Of a stretch of 64,000 nucleotides of DNA, positions 54,886 to 63,887 are shown in pieces. The notes under the pieces are model-generated. The model made no database searches. It saw only the letters and a program-made list of their open reading frames with translations, and was not told the DNA's origin. The position numbers and the translations under genes were made by a program. The stretch comes from Pseudomonas japonica. Its GTDB lineage: Bacteria; Pseudomonadota; Gammaproteobacteria; Pseudomonadales; Pseudomonadaceae. Position 1 is the first letter of the stretch, and the number at the start of each line of letters is the position of its first letter. The stretch is taken from contig NZ_FZOL01000005.1 in NCBI RefSeq assembly GCF_900188455.1, forward strand, positions 246,835 through 310,834. Reading direction: 5' to 3'.

Positions 54886-56394
54886 TCACGCCTTGCCGGA
54901 AATGCCGTACTTGCGCAGGCGATGGGCGATGGCGGTGTGCGAGGTCTGCAGGCGGCTGGCCAGTTGGCGGGTCGAGGGGTAGCTGGCGTAGAGCTTTTCC
55001 AGGAGGTTTTTCTCGAAGTCCTCCACCGCCTGTTCCAGGCTGGCGACTTCGCCGTCGTGTTCGCGGGCCACCGAGGTGCCGGCGATATCCAGGTCGCCGA
55101 TGTCCACCAGGCTGCTGTCGCTGATGGCGGCGGCGCGGAAGATCACGTTCTGCAACTGCCGCACATTGCCCGGCCAGCGGTTGCCGAGCAGCGCCGGATA
55201 GGTGTCCGGGGCCAGGCGGCAGAGTGGTCGCTGGATCTGCGTGCAGGCCTGCTGCATGAAGTAGCGTGCCAGCAGCAGGATGTCCTGGCCGCGCTCGCGC
55301 AGCGGCGGCACTTCCAGGTTGAGGACGTTGAGACGGTAGAACAGGTCTTCGCGGAAGCTGCCCTCGGCGACCATTTTTTCCAGGTTGCGGTGGGTGGCGC
55401 TGAGGATCCGCACGTTGACGCGGATCTCGCGGTCGCCGCCGACCCGGCGGAAACTGCCGTCGTTGAGAAAGCGCAGGAGCTTGGCCTGCAGGTAGGGCGA
55501 CATCTCGCCGATCTCGTCGAGGAATACCGTGCCCTGGTTGGCCAGTTCCATCAGCCCCGGCTTGCCGCCGCGCTGGGCGCCGGTGAAGGCCCCGGGGGCA
55601 TAGCCGAACAGCTCGCTTTCGGCGAGGTTCTCCGGCAGCGCCGCGCAGTTGAGGGCGAGGAACGGCGCGGCATGCCGGCTGCTGATGGCGTGGCAGGCGC
55701 GGGCCACCAGTTCCTTGCCGGTACCGGTCTCGCCGTGGATCAGCAGCGGCGCATCCAGGGCCGCGACGCGCAGGGCGCGGGTCTTCAGGGTGCGGATCGC
55801 CGGCGACTCGCCGAGCAGCGCGTCGAAGCCTTCGGCATGGTCGTGATGCAGGGCGGACAGGCGCTCGCCGATGCGGTTCGGCGGGTACAGGGTGACCAGC
55901 GCGCCGGCGTCGGTGATCGGCGTGGCGTCGAGCAGCAGGGTCTGGCCGTTGAACACCACTTCACGCATCGGCAGGTGGAAACCCTGTTCGATCAGGGTGG
56001 CCAGCAGCTCGGGGGCATCGAACAGCTCGGCGATGCTGCGCCCCGCCGGTTCCTGGCCGCACAGGGCGAGCAGCGCGGGGTTGGCCAGCAGGACGGTGCC
56101 GGCGCTGTCGAGGGCCAGGACCGGATCGCTCATGGCGGCGAGCAGGGCATCGAGCTGCAGGTGCCGGCGCTGGCCGGGCAGGATGTCGACCACGCGCACG
56201 GTCTGCACGCCGTGGACGTTGAGCAGGGCGTCGTGGAGTTCTTCGAGGACGAAGGGGTTCAGCGTCGGCGCATCGATGTAGACGTTCGGCGGCACCATCT
56301 CCACGGCATCCAGGTTGAGATTGCGCGCACCAAGCAGGGCGAGCACTTCCTGGGTGATGCCGACGCGGTCGATGAAGCTGACGTGGATGCGCAT
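54886..56394 (-). CDS. gcsR: TyrR-like sigma-54-dependent activator GcsR
   Basis: 502 residues: N-terminal ACT domain (MRIHVSFIDRVGITQEVLAL), PAS domain (about 80-190), AAA+ domain with Walker A GETGTGKE (near 223) and the sigma-54 contact loop GAFTGA (near 268), and a short TyrR-type HTH at the end (TRQLASRLQTSHTAIAHRLR). Its place directly upstream of gcvH and the adjacent palindromes identify it as the glycine-responsive activator GcsR. Confidence 0.93.
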   Translation of the reverse strand: MRIHVSFIDRVGITQEVLALLGARNLNLDAVEMVPPNVYIDAPTLNPFVLEELHDALLNVHGVQTVRVVDILPGQRRHLQLDALLAAMSDPVLALDSAGTVLLANPALLALCGQEPAGRSIAELFDAPELLATLIEQGFHLPMREVVFNGQTLLLDATPITDAGALVTLYPPNRIGERLSALHHDHAEGFDALLGESPAIRTLKTRALRVAALDAPLLIHGETGTGKELVARACHAISSRHAAPFLALNCAALPENLAESELFGYAPGAFTGAQRGGKPGLMELANQGTVFLDEIGEMSPYLQAKLLRFLNDGSFRRVGGDREIRVNVRILSATHRNLEKMVAEGSFREDLFYRLNVLNLEVPPLRERGQDILLLARYFMQQACTQIQRPLCRLAPDTYPALLGNRWPGNVRQLQNVIFRAAAISDSSLVDIGDLDIAGTSVAREHDGEVASLEQAVEDFEKNLLEKLYASYPSTRQLASRLQTSHTAIAHRLRKYGISGKA

Positions 56395-56487
56395 GGGGAG
56401 CTTGGAGGTTCACGGCTGGCGAAGCGTGCAAGTATGCCTTGCGCCCGCCTGGCGGTCGAATGGCTTGCCAGCGGTGAGCCGCGCGAA

Positions 56488-56850
56488 CTACTCCAGGTGT
56501 TGCGGATTGATCGGGTCGCCGGACTTCACGTCGAGCTTCGTGCGGATGTCCTCGAACATGGCGTCGTAGTACATGTCATGCGCCGAGGTGACCACCGCCT
56601 TTGGCGGCACGCCATATTGCTTGGCGATGCGGTCGATCGAGCGGGCGAAGTCGAACGACTGGTCCTTGGCGAGAAAGAATTTCTCGTCCACCGGCTTGTC
56701 CTGGATGGTGCCGTGCATCCGGAACTGCATGCCTTTCCCATCCTTGGGGTCCTGGGCTACTTCGTAATCGACGCAGATGTTGTAGCTGTGGTCGGCCTTG
56801 TTCAGCGCATGGCGCTCGATGTGCAGGTGACCGGGGGTGAACTGTGCCAT
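56488..56850 (-). CDS. DUF5064 family protein
   Basis: 120-residue soluble protein found in Pseudomonas, function unknown to me. MAQFTPGHLHIERHALNKAD at the start, FRMHGTIQDKPVDEKFF, and the end DVKSGDPINPQHLE fit the DUF5064 pattern as I remember it. It lies 58 bases after arcC on the same strand with its own AGGAG site, so it may be a partly attenuated fifth gene of the arc operon. Confidence 0.85.
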   Translation of the reverse strand: MAQFTPGHLHIERHALNKADHSYNICVDYEVAQDPKDGKGMQFRMHGTIQDKPVDEKFFLAKDQSFDFARSIDRIAKQYGVPPKAVVTSAHDMYYDAMFEDIRTKLDVKSGDPINPQHLE

Positions 56851-56876
56851 GACAGGCTCCTTGTACGGTTGAAACA

Positions 56877-56900
56877 GGCGGGCCCGCCAGCAGGCCCGCC
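56877..56900 (-). terminator. Hairpin between arcC and the DUF5064 gene
   Basis: Eight-base arms GGCGGGCC (56877-56884) and GGCCCGCC (56893-56900) with an eight-base loop, followed on the minus strand by the weak run TGTTTC. It could act as a partial terminator or an mRNA 3' stabiliser for arcC. Confidence 0.45.
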
Positions 56901-56908
56901 GTGGCGTC

Positions 56909-57838
56909 TCAACGATAGCTGATGCCAGGGGATGCCGTGCTGACCCGGGTACCGGCGGTGCCCTTGACGATATCCTCGATATCGCCGAGCGAGCCGATCA
57001 CCGCGACTTTGCCTGTATGACGGGCGAAATCGCAAGCCGCTTGCACCTTCGGCCCCATGGAACCGGCGGCGAAGCCCAGGCGTTCCAGTTCATCCGGATG
57101 GGCCTGGGCGATGGCTTTCTGCGTCGGCTTGTTGAAGTCGACGTAGGCGGCATTGACGTCGGTGGCGATCACCAGCAGATCGGCGTCCAGCTGTTCAGCG
57201 AGGAGCGCCGAGCACAGGTCCTTGTCGATCACCGCCTCGATACCCCGCAGCTTGCCGTCGGCACCATACATCGTCGGAATGCCGCCACCCCCGGCACAGA
57301 TCACGATACTGCTCTTTTCCAGCAGCCATTTGATCGGGCGGATCTCGAAGATGCGCTTGGGTTTCGGGCTGGCCACCACGCGGCGGAACTTGTCGCCGTC
57401 GGGGGCGATGGCCCAGCCTTTCTCCTTGGCCAGGCGCTCGGCTTCGTCCTTGGTGTAGACCGGGCCGATGGGTTTGGTCGGGTTGTCGAAAGCCGGGTCC
57501 TTGGCGTCCACTTCGACCTGGGTCAACAGGGTCGCGAAGGGCACCTCGAAGTCCAGCAGGTTGCCCAGTTCCTGTTCGATCATGTAGCCGATCATGCCTT
57601 CGGTCTCGGCGCCGAGCACATCCAGCGGGTAGGGCGTGACCGAGGTGTAGGCCGCCGCCTGCAGCGACAGCAGGCCGACCTGCGGGCCGTTGCCGTGGGC
57701 GATGACCAGTTGGTTGCCGGGGTGGATCTTGGCGATCTGCTCGGTGGCGATGCGGATATTGGCGCGCTGGTTGTCGGCGGTCATGGGCTCGCCACGGCGC
57801 AGCAGCGCGTTACCGCCTAGTGCAACAACGATACGCAT
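56909..57838 (-). CDS. arcC: Carbamate kinase ArcC
   Basis: Third enzyme of the arginine deiminase pathway; makes ATP from carbamoyl phosphate. 309 residues; [19 protein letters not shown] and [11 protein letters not shown] near residue 48, and the [11 protein letters not shown] segment are diagnostic. A REP region separates it from arcB. Confidence 0.97.
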   Translation of the reverse strand: MRIVVALGGNALLRRGEPMTADNQRANIRIATEQIAKIHPGNQLVIAHGNGPQVGLLSLQAAAYTSVTPYPLDVLGAETEGMIGYMIEQELGNLLDFEVPFATLLTQVEVDAKDPAFDNPTKPIGPVYTKDEAERLAKEKGWAIAPDGDKFRRVVASPKPKRIFEIRPIKWLLEKSSIVICAGGGGIPTMYGADGKLRGIEAVIDKDLCSALLAEQLDADLLVIATDVNAAYVDFNKPTQKAIAQAHPDELERLGFAAGSMGPKVQAACDFARHTGKVAVIGSLGDIEDIVKGTAGTRVSTASPGISYR

Positions 57839-57876
57839 GGGAATGTCCTTTTTTCGGGAGACGGTTGCGTTCTCCG

Positions 57877-58014
57877 CCCCGTAGGAGCGTGGCTTGCCGT
57901 GTGACGAACCACCGCGAAGGACCGCATCGCGGTCCTAGAATCGTGTTGCCCATACCATTCTGGGACCGCTTTGCGGTCCTTCGCGGGCAAGCCACGCTCC
58001 TACGAGGGGTGGGC
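57877..58014. repeat. REP pair between arcB and arcC
   Basis: Inverted TAGGAGCGTGGCTTGCC units at both ends with nested stems GGACCGCATCGCGGTCC (left) and GGACCGCTTTGCGGTCC (right). It occupies most of the 183-bp gap between arcB and arcC. Confidence 0.88.
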
Positions 58015-58021
58015 CGCATTG

Positions 58022-59032
58022 CTACAGGTCGGCCAGGGTCGAAACCAGGATCGCCTTGATCGTGTGCATGCGGTTTTCCGCCTGCTCGAAGGCGATGCAG
58101 GCCGGCGACTCGAAGACGTCGTCGGTCACCTCGATGCCGTTGGCCAGGTGCGGATACTGCTCGGCGATCTGCTTGCCGACCTTGGTCTCGGAGTTGTGGA
58201 AGGCCGGCAGGCAGTGCATGAACTTGGCCCGCGGGTTGCCGGTGGCCTTCATCAGCTCGGCGTTGACCTGGTACGGCAGCAGTTGCTGGATTCGCTCGCC
58301 CCAGGCTTCCACTGGCTCACCCATCGACACCCAGACGTCGGTGTGCACGAAGTCCACGCCCTTGACCGCGGCTTTCGGGTCTTCGGTGAGGGTGATGCGC
58401 GCACCGCTGGATTCGGCGTACTGCTTGCACCGGGCGACCAGGTCGTCATGCGGCCACAGGGCCTTCGGCGCGGCGATGCGCACGTCCATGCCGAGCTTGG
58501 CACCGATCAGCAGCAGCGAGTTGCCCATGTTGTTGCGCGCGTCGCCCAGGTAGGCGTAGCTGATGTCGTGCAGCGGCTTGTCGGCATGCTCGCGCATGGT
58601 CAGCACGTCGGCGATCATCTGGGTCGGGTGGTATTCGTCGGTCAGGCCGTTGAACACCGGCACGCCGGCGAACTTGGCCAGTTCTTCCACGACTTCCTGC
58701 TTGAAGCCGCGGTACTCGATGGCGTCGTACATGCGCCCGAGCACCCGCGCGGTGTCCTTCATGCTTTCCTTGTGGCCGATCTGCGACGAGTTCGGGTCGA
58801 TGTAGGTGACGTTGGCGCCCTGGTCATAGGCCGCCACTTCGAAGGCGCAGCGGGTGCGGGTCGAGGTCTTTTCGAAGATCAGGGCGATGTTGTTGCCCTT
58901 CAGGTGCTGCTGCTCGGTGCCGGTGTACTTGGCGCGCTTGAGGTCGCGGGACAGGTCGAGCAGGTAGCGCAGCTCGCGCTCGCTGTGGTGTTCGAGGCTG
59001 AGCAGGTTGCGGTTGTGGATGTTGAACGCCAT
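58022..59032 (-). CDS. arcB: Ornithine carbamoyltransferase, catabolic (ArcB)
   Basis: Cleaves citrulline to ornithine and carbamoyl phosphate in the arginine deiminase pathway. 336 residues; carbamoyl-phosphate loop [12 protein letters not shown] (residues 54-65) and [10 protein letters not shown] near residue 271. The catabolic assignment follows from the arc operon and the length. Confidence 0.97.
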   Translation of the reverse strand: MAFNIHNRNLLSLEHHSERELRYLLDLSRDLKRAKYTGTEQQHLKGNNIALIFEKTSTRTRCAFEVAAYDQGANVTYIDPNSSQIGHKESMKDTARVLGRMYDAIEYRGFKQEVVEELAKFAGVPVFNGLTDEYHPTQMIADVLTMREHADKPLHDISYAYLGDARNNMGNSLLLIGAKLGMDVRIAAPKALWPHDDLVARCKQYAESSGARITLTEDPKAAVKGVDFVHTDVWVSMGEPVEAWGERIQQLLPYQVNAELMKATGNPRAKFMHCLPAFHNSETKVGKQIAEQYPHLANGIEVTDDVFESPACIAFEQAENRMHTIKAILVSTLADL

Positions 59033-59115
59033 TTTGGATTCTCCTGTTCGTATGAACGGAAAGCGGTGATCGAGCCCAGCCGCACCGAGTATGTGCTGCC
59101 GGGCGATAGGCTTTC

Positions 59116-60372
59116 TTAGTAGTCGATTGGGTCGCGGACGATCGGGCAGGTCATGCAGTGGCCGCCGCCGCGACCACGGCCCAGTTCGCCGGCGCTGATG
59201 GTGATGACCTCGATGCCCGCCTTGCGCAGCAGGGTGTTGGTGTAGGTGTTGCGGTCGTAGCCGATGACCACGCCGGGCTCCAGGGCCACCACGTTGTTGC
59301 CGTCATCCCATTGCTCGCGTTCCGCGGCGAAGCTGTTGCCGCCGGTTTCCACCACGCGCAGCTTGTTCAGGCCGAGGGATTCGGCGACCACCTCGATGAA
59401 CGACTTGTTCTCGCGGCGCACGTCCATGCCGTAAGGCTTGCTGCTGTCCGGACGGATCACGAACGGCACGATCTCCTTGACCACTTCCGGGAAGACCGTG
59501 ACCAGGTCGCGGTCGCAGAAGCTGAACACGGTATCCAGGTGCATCGCCGCGCGGGATTTCGGCAGGCCGGCGACCACCACTTTCTCCACCGCGCCCTTGG
59601 CGAACAGGGATTGCGCAAGCTGGCCGATGGCCTGGCGCGAGGTGCGCTCGCCCATGCCGATCAGCACCACGCCATTGCCGATCGGCATGACGTCGCCGCC
59701 CTCCAGGGTGGCCTGGCCGTGGTCCTTGTCCGGGTCGCCGTACCAGACGTCGAAGTCGGCGTTGGTGAACTCGGGATGGAACTTGTAGATGGCGCTGGCC
59801 AGCAGGGTTTCCTGACGGCGCGCTGGCCAGTACATCGGGTTCAGCGTCACCCCGCCATAGATCCAGCACGTGGTGTCGCGGGTGAACTGGGTGTTCGGCA
59901 GCGGCGGCAGAAGGAAGCTGGAGTGGCCCAGGTAGTCGCGGTACATCTTGATCACGCTGGCGCCTTCGCTGTCGGGCAGGTCCTCGCCGGCCACGCCACC
60001 GATGAGGAATTCGGCCAGGCGTCGCGGCTCCAGGCCTTCCAGCCAGCTGCGCACTTCGTTGGTCAGGCCGACGCCGACGGTATCGGCGGTGATCTTGCGA
60101 TCGAGGATCCACTTCAGGGCTTCGGGGTGCTGGATCGTCTCGGTCAGCAGGTTGTGCATTTCCAGGACTTCGACACCGCGCTCGCGCATCTTGGTGACGA
60201 AGTCGAAGTGGTCGCGCTTGGCCTGATTGACCCAGATGACGTCGTCGAACAGCAGTTCGTCGCAGTTGCTCGGGGTCAGGCGCTGGTGAGCGAGACCGGG
60301 GGAGCAAACCATCACTTTGCGCAGTTTGCCCGCTTCGGAATGGACGCCGTACTTAACTTTATCCGTGGACAT
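59116..60372 (-). CDS. arcA: Arginine deiminase ArcA
   Basis: Hydrolyses arginine to citrulline and ammonia. 418 residues, the same as P. aeruginosa ArcA, with the catalytic cysteine at C406 in [13 protein letters not shown] 60372 lies eight bases after GGAGG (60381-60385); a second ATG at 60378 is too close to that site. It follows arcD by 33 bases. Confidence 0.98.
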   Translation of the reverse strand: MSTDKVKYGVHSEAGKLRKVMVCSPGLAHQRLTPSNCDELLFDDVIWVNQAKRDHFDFVTKMRERGVEVLEMHNLLTETIQHPEALKWILDRKITADTVGVGLTNEVRSWLEGLEPRRLAEFLIGGVAGEDLPDSEGASVIKMYRDYLGHSSFLLPPLPNTQFTRDTTCWIYGGVTLNPMYWPARRQETLLASAIYKFHPEFTNADFDVWYGDPDKDHGQATLEGGDVMPIGNGVVLIGMGERTSRQAIGQLAQSLFAKGAVEKVVVAGLPKSRAAMHLDTVFSFCDRDLVTVFPEVVKEIVPFVIRPDSSKPYGMDVRRENKSFIEVVAESLGLNKLRVVETGGNSFAAEREQWDDGNNVVALEPGVVIGYDRNTYTNTLLRKAGIEVITISAGELGRGRGGGHCMTCPIVRDPIDY

Positions 60373-60405
60373 GATCATTTCCTCCAAAGGTGTGAAATAC
60401 GGGGG

Positions 60406-61833
60406 TTACAGCGTAAGGAAGCCGTCATACAGACCGTAGGCAGCCACCAGGGCGCCAGCGATCACGGCGGCGAATATCAACTTCTCCACGTTGGTAAAAA
60501 TCGGTTGGCCGACCTCGCGCTTGGCCTTGGCGAACAGGATCGCGCCAGGGGCATAGAGCAGGGCGGAAAGCAGCAGATACTTGACCCCGCCGGCATACAG
60601 CAGCCAGATCGCGTAGATCAGGGCGATGCCGCCGATGATCAGGTCTTTCTTGCGTTCGGCCAGGGCGTTCTCGTAGGTCTCGCTACGGAACGCGAGAAGG
60701 AACGCGTAGGCCGCCGACCACAGGTAGGGCACCAGGATCATCGAGGTGGCGAGGTAGATCAGCGACAGGTAGGTACTGGCCGAGAACAGCGTGATCACCA
60801 GGAAAATCTGCACCATGGCGTTGGTCAGCCACAGGGCGTTGGCCGGCACATGGTTGGCGTTCTCGCGGCGCAGGAACTCCGGCATGGTGTGGTCCTTGGC
60901 CGCGGCGAACATGATCTCGGCGCAGAGCAGCACCCACGAGAGCAGGGCACCGAGCAGCGAGATGATCAGGCCGACGCTGATCAGCACCGCGCCCCAGTGG
61001 CCGACCACGTGTTCGAGCACGGCGGCCATCGACGGGTTCTGCAGCTTGGCCAGTTCAGGCTGGGTCATGATGCCCAGGGACAGCACGTTGACCAGGACCA
61101 GGAACAACAGCACGGTGATGAAGCCGATGACCGTGGCCTTGCCCACGTCCGAGCGTTTTTCCGCGCGGGCCGAGAAGATGCTCGCGCCCTCGATGCCGAT
61201 GAACACCCAGACGGTGACGAGCATCATGTTGCGTACCTGGTTCATCACGCTGCCCAGGTCCGGGTTCATCGTGCCCCAGATGTCGGCGGTGAAGATGTCC
61301 AGCTTGAAGGCGAACACGGCGATCAGGACGAACAGCGCCAGCGGCACCACCTTGGCCACGGTGGTGACCAAGTTGATGAAGGCCGCTTCCTTGATCCCGC
61401 GCAGGACCAGGAAGTGCACGCCCCAGAGCAGCACCGAGGCGCCGATGATCGCGGCCGGGGTGTTGCCCTCACCGAAGATCGGGAAGAAATAGCCGAGGGT
61501 GCTGAACAGCAGGACGAAATACCCGACGTTGCCCAGCCAGGCACTGATCCAGTAGCCCCAGGCCGACGAGAAACCCATGTAGTCGCCGAAACCGGCCTTG
61601 GCGTAGGCATACACCCCGCCATCCAGATCGGGTTTTCGGTTGGCCAGGGTCTGGAACACGAACGCCAGGGTCAGCATGCCCACGGCGGTGATCGCCCAGC
61701 CAATCAGCACTGCGCCGACATCGGCACTTGCCGCCATGTTTTGCGGCAGGGAAAAGATGCCGCCACCAATCATCGAACCAACTACGAGTGCGACCAGCGC
61801 ACCGAGTCGAAGTTTTCCGGAAGCCTCTGACAT
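60406..61833 (-). CDS. arcD: Arginine/ornithine antiporter ArcD
   Basis: APC-superfamily exchanger that imports arginine and exports ornithine without net energy cost. 475 residues, about 12-13 helices; VVGSMIGGGIFSLPQNMAAS is the amino-acid-binding helix 1 motif. First gene of arcDABC. A close paralogue of identical length lies divergently 414 bases away. Confidence 0.97.
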   Translation of the reverse strand: MSEASGKLRLGALVALVVGSMIGGGIFSLPQNMAASADVGAVLIGWAITAVGMLTLAFVFQTLANRKPDLDGGVYAYAKAGFGDYMGFSSAWGYWISAWLGNVGYFVLLFSTLGYFFPIFGEGNTPAAIIGASVLLWGVHFLVLRGIKEAAFINLVTTVAKVVPLALFVLIAVFAFKLDIFTADIWGTMNPDLGSVMNQVRNMMLVTVWVFIGIEGASIFSARAEKRSDVGKATVIGFITVLLFLVLVNVLSLGIMTQPELAKLQNPSMAAVLEHVVGHWGAVLISVGLIISLLGALLSWVLLCAEIMFAAAKDHTMPEFLRRENANHVPANALWLTNAMVQIFLVITLFSASTYLSLIYLATSMILVPYLWSAAYAFLLAFRSETYENALAERKKDLIIGGIALIYAIWLLYAGGVKYLLLSALLYAPGAILFAKAKREVGQPIFTNVEKLIFAAVIAGALVAAYGLYDGFLTL

Positions 61834-62247
61834 GGCTTAGCTCCATTCAGAAAAGAGAGTCTGTAGGGTAGGGCGCATGCAAATAGGAGAAGATGATTCA
61901 GGTCAGTTCATTGGCACATTCCATTGTTTTCGAATGACTGAAAGAGCATGCGAAAGATACTCTCTCCTGCCTTGGAAGCCTTGAACGGCGGCACCTGTAT
62001 CAAGGGTGAGAATCGCTCGCAAGACGTCGGGAACTTTGAAGCTAGTCCGTTTCGAGGGAATGGCAAATTTTTAATACGAAAATATTAATCAGACTTGCCG
62101 AAACGGAATTGGTGCACAAAACTCTGTGCGGATTGTCGGACGATTAGATAACTTCGTTATTAAATCGGTCCGCTTATAACCTGTGTTTTTTACAACTGTG
62201 TGATCAGGTTAATTAACTGAAAAGTGATGGATAAAAAGGGGAAATTC
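61834..62247. other. 414-bp divergent regulatory region between the two antiporter genes
   Basis: Distinctly AT-rich, no coding sequence seen. It holds the ANR-type promoter of arcD (separate entry). On plus, TATAAC (62175-62180) is a possible -10 for the second antiporter with no good -35. CGTCGG-N8-AA (62025-62040) and TGTCGG (62134-62139) weakly resemble Pseudomonas ArgR half sites (TGTCGC-N8-AA). I rate these ArgR matches as tentative. Confidence 0.5.
61865..61906 (-). promoter_or_regulatory. ANR-type site and -10 element of the arc operon
   Basis: Minus strand CTGACCTGAATCAT (61893-61906) has the FNR/ANR core TGA-N6-TCA (TTGAT-N4-ATCAA family). If it is centred at -41.5, the start is at 61858, and TACCCT (61865-61870) falls exactly at -12 to -7. 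This is class II activator geometry, expected for anaerobic induction of arcDABC. Confidence 0.7.
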
Positions 62248-63675
62248 ATGTCCGAGCCGGGTCAGAAACTGCGCCTGGGCGCGTTGATCGCGCTGGTGGT
62301 CGGCTCGATGATCGGTGGAGGTATCTTTTCCCTGCCGCAGAACATGGCAGCCCGCGCCGATGTTGGCGCGGTGCTGATCGGCTGGGGCATCACCGCCATC
62401 GGCATGCTGGCCCTGGCGTTCGTGTTCCAGAGCCTGGCCAATCGCCAGCCGCAACTGGATTCAGGGGTGTACGCCTACGCCAAGGCCGGCTTCGGCGAGT
62501 ACATGGGTTTCTCGTCGGCCTGGGGCTACTGGATCAGTGCCTGGCTGGGCAATGTCGGCTACTTCGTCCTGCTGTTCAGCACCCTGGGCCTGTACTTCCC
62601 GGCCTTCGGCGAAGGCAACACGCCGCTGGCCATCGGCTGCGCCTCGCTGCTGCTGTGGTCGGTGCATTTCCTCGTGCTGCGCGGGATCAAGGAGGCGGCG
62701 TTCATCAACCAGGTGACCACGGTGGCCAAGGTGGTGCCGTTGATCCTGTTCATCGTCATCGCCGCCGCGGCGTTTCGCCTCGATGTGTTCACCCGCGATA
62801 TCTGGGGCCTGGACAACCCGAGCTTCGGCAGTGTGCTGGACCAGGTGCGCAACATGATGCTGGTGACGGTATTCGTGTTCATCGGCATCGAAGGGGCGAG
62901 CATCTATTCCGGCCGGGCGCAGAAGCGCTCGGACGTGGGCAAGGCCACGGTGATCGGCTTCATCGGGGTTCTGGCCTTGCTGGTGCTGGTCAATGTGCTG
63001 TCGCTGGGAGTGATGACCCAGCCGGAGCTGGCGGCCTTGCACAATCCGTCGCTGGCCGCGGTGCTGGAGCATATCGTCGGGCCCTGGGGGGCGTTGCTGA
63101 TCAGCATCGGGCTGGCGGTGTCGCTGATCGGGGCCTTGCTGTCCTGGGCGCTGCTGTGTGCCGAGATCCTTTACGCCACGGCGCGGGACAGGACCATGCC
63201 GCGTTTTCTCGCGCGGGAAAACGCCAACCAGGTGCCGGCCAATGCACTGTGGCTGACCAACTGCATGATCCAGTTGTTCCTGCTGATCACCCTGGTGTCC
63301 GCGGGGACCTATACCAGCCTGATCTACCTGGCGTCGTCGATGATCCTGGTGCCGTACCTGTGGTCGGCGGCCTATGCGGTGCTGCTGGCGGTGCGTGGGG
63401 AGACCTACGAGGGCTTCGCCGGGGCGCGGCGCAAGGATCTGCTGGTGGCGCTGGTGGCGCTGCTCTATGCGGTGTGGCTGCTGTATGCGGGCGGGCTGAA
63501 GTATCTGTTGCTGTCGGCGTTGCTGTATGCGCCGGGGGTGATTCTGTTCGCGCGGGCGAAGAAGGAGCAGGGGCAGGCGTTGTTCACCGGGTGGGAGAAG
63601 CTGATCTTCGCGGCGGTGCTGGCGGGGGCGGGGGTGGCGGCGGTCAGTCTGTATAGCGGGGTTCTGAGTTTGTAG
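62248..63675 (+). CDS. ArcD-like arginine/ornithine antiporter paralogue
   Basis: 475 residues, the same length as ArcD and similar throughout (LRLGALIALVVGSMIGGGIF, YAKAGFGEYMGFSSAWGYW, VFIGIEGASIYSGRAQKRSD). ATG 62248 follows AAGGGGA; an in-frame ATG at 62227 is less likely. It has no arc enzymes beside it, so it may serve another amino-acid exchange or aerobic arginine uptake. The last ~300 bases are unusually rich in G-ending codons. Confidence 0.93.
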   Translation: MSEPGQKLRLGALIALVVGSMIGGGIFSLPQNMAARADVGAVLIGWGITAIGMLALAFVFQSLANRQPQLDSGVYAYAKAGFGEYMGFSSAWGYWISAWLGNVGYFVLLFSTLGLYFPAFGEGNTPLAIGCASLLLWSVHFLVLRGIKEAAFINQVTTVAKVVPLILFIVIAAAAFRLDVFTRDIWGLDNPSFGSVLDQVRNMMLVTVFVFIGIEGASIYSGRAQKRSDVGKATVIGFIGVLALLVLVNVLSLGVMTQPELAALHNPSLAAVLEHIVGPWGALLISIGLAVSLIGALLSWALLCAEILYATARDRTMPRFLARENANQVPANALWLTNCMIQLFLLITLVSAGTYTSLIYLASSMILVPYLWSAAYAVLLAVRGETYEGFAGARRKDLLVALVALLYAVWLLYAGGLKYLLLSALLYAPGVILFARAKKEQGQALFTGWEKLIFAAVLAGAGVAAVSLYSGVLSL

Positions 63676-63701
63676 CGGCTTTTTGCTGCGTTCTTGAGGA
63701 C

Positions 63702-63771
63702 CTCATCGCTGGCAAGCCAGCTCCCACAGGTTCACCACTGCCCTTGAATGCAGCGGGGCACCTGTGGGAGC
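63702..63771. repeat. REP pair with truncated second unit
   Basis: A full REP (63702-63731, CATCGCTGGCAAGCCAGCTCC region) and its inverted partner, which matches only over ACCTGTGGGAGC (63760-63771). The expected continuation TGGCTTGCCAGCGATG is missing and unrelated sequence follows. Confidence 0.8.
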
Positions 63772-63817
63772 AACTGTCTTCGAGGACTTTTTTGAAAACG
63801 ATTCCTCTAGACATAGC

Positions 63818-63854
63818 TTCGCCAGCAACACAGCTTTTCGGTGTTGCTGGCGAA
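63818..63854. repeat. Perfect 14-bp hairpin next to the IS110 transposase end
   Basis: TTCGCCAGCAACAC (63818-63831) and GTGTTGCTGGCGAA (63841-63854) around a nine-base loop. It lies 33 bases beyond the transposase stop, so inside or at the end of the insertion sequence. It could be a structured non-coding end or a terminator. Confidence 0.75.
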
Positions 63855-63887
63855 AGCCCCGCTCAATATTTCAGTCCTGGTGCTTTT

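Noticed and set aside
59158..61830. An 890-codon plus-strand frame opposite arcA and arcD
   Set aside because: Shadow of two well-identified genes; His/Gln/Val-rich composition typical of antisense frames.
62197..62208. A second ANR-like site (TGTGTGATCAG region) before the ArcD paralogue
   Set aside because: Only the ATCA half site is good; the TTGA half is absent.
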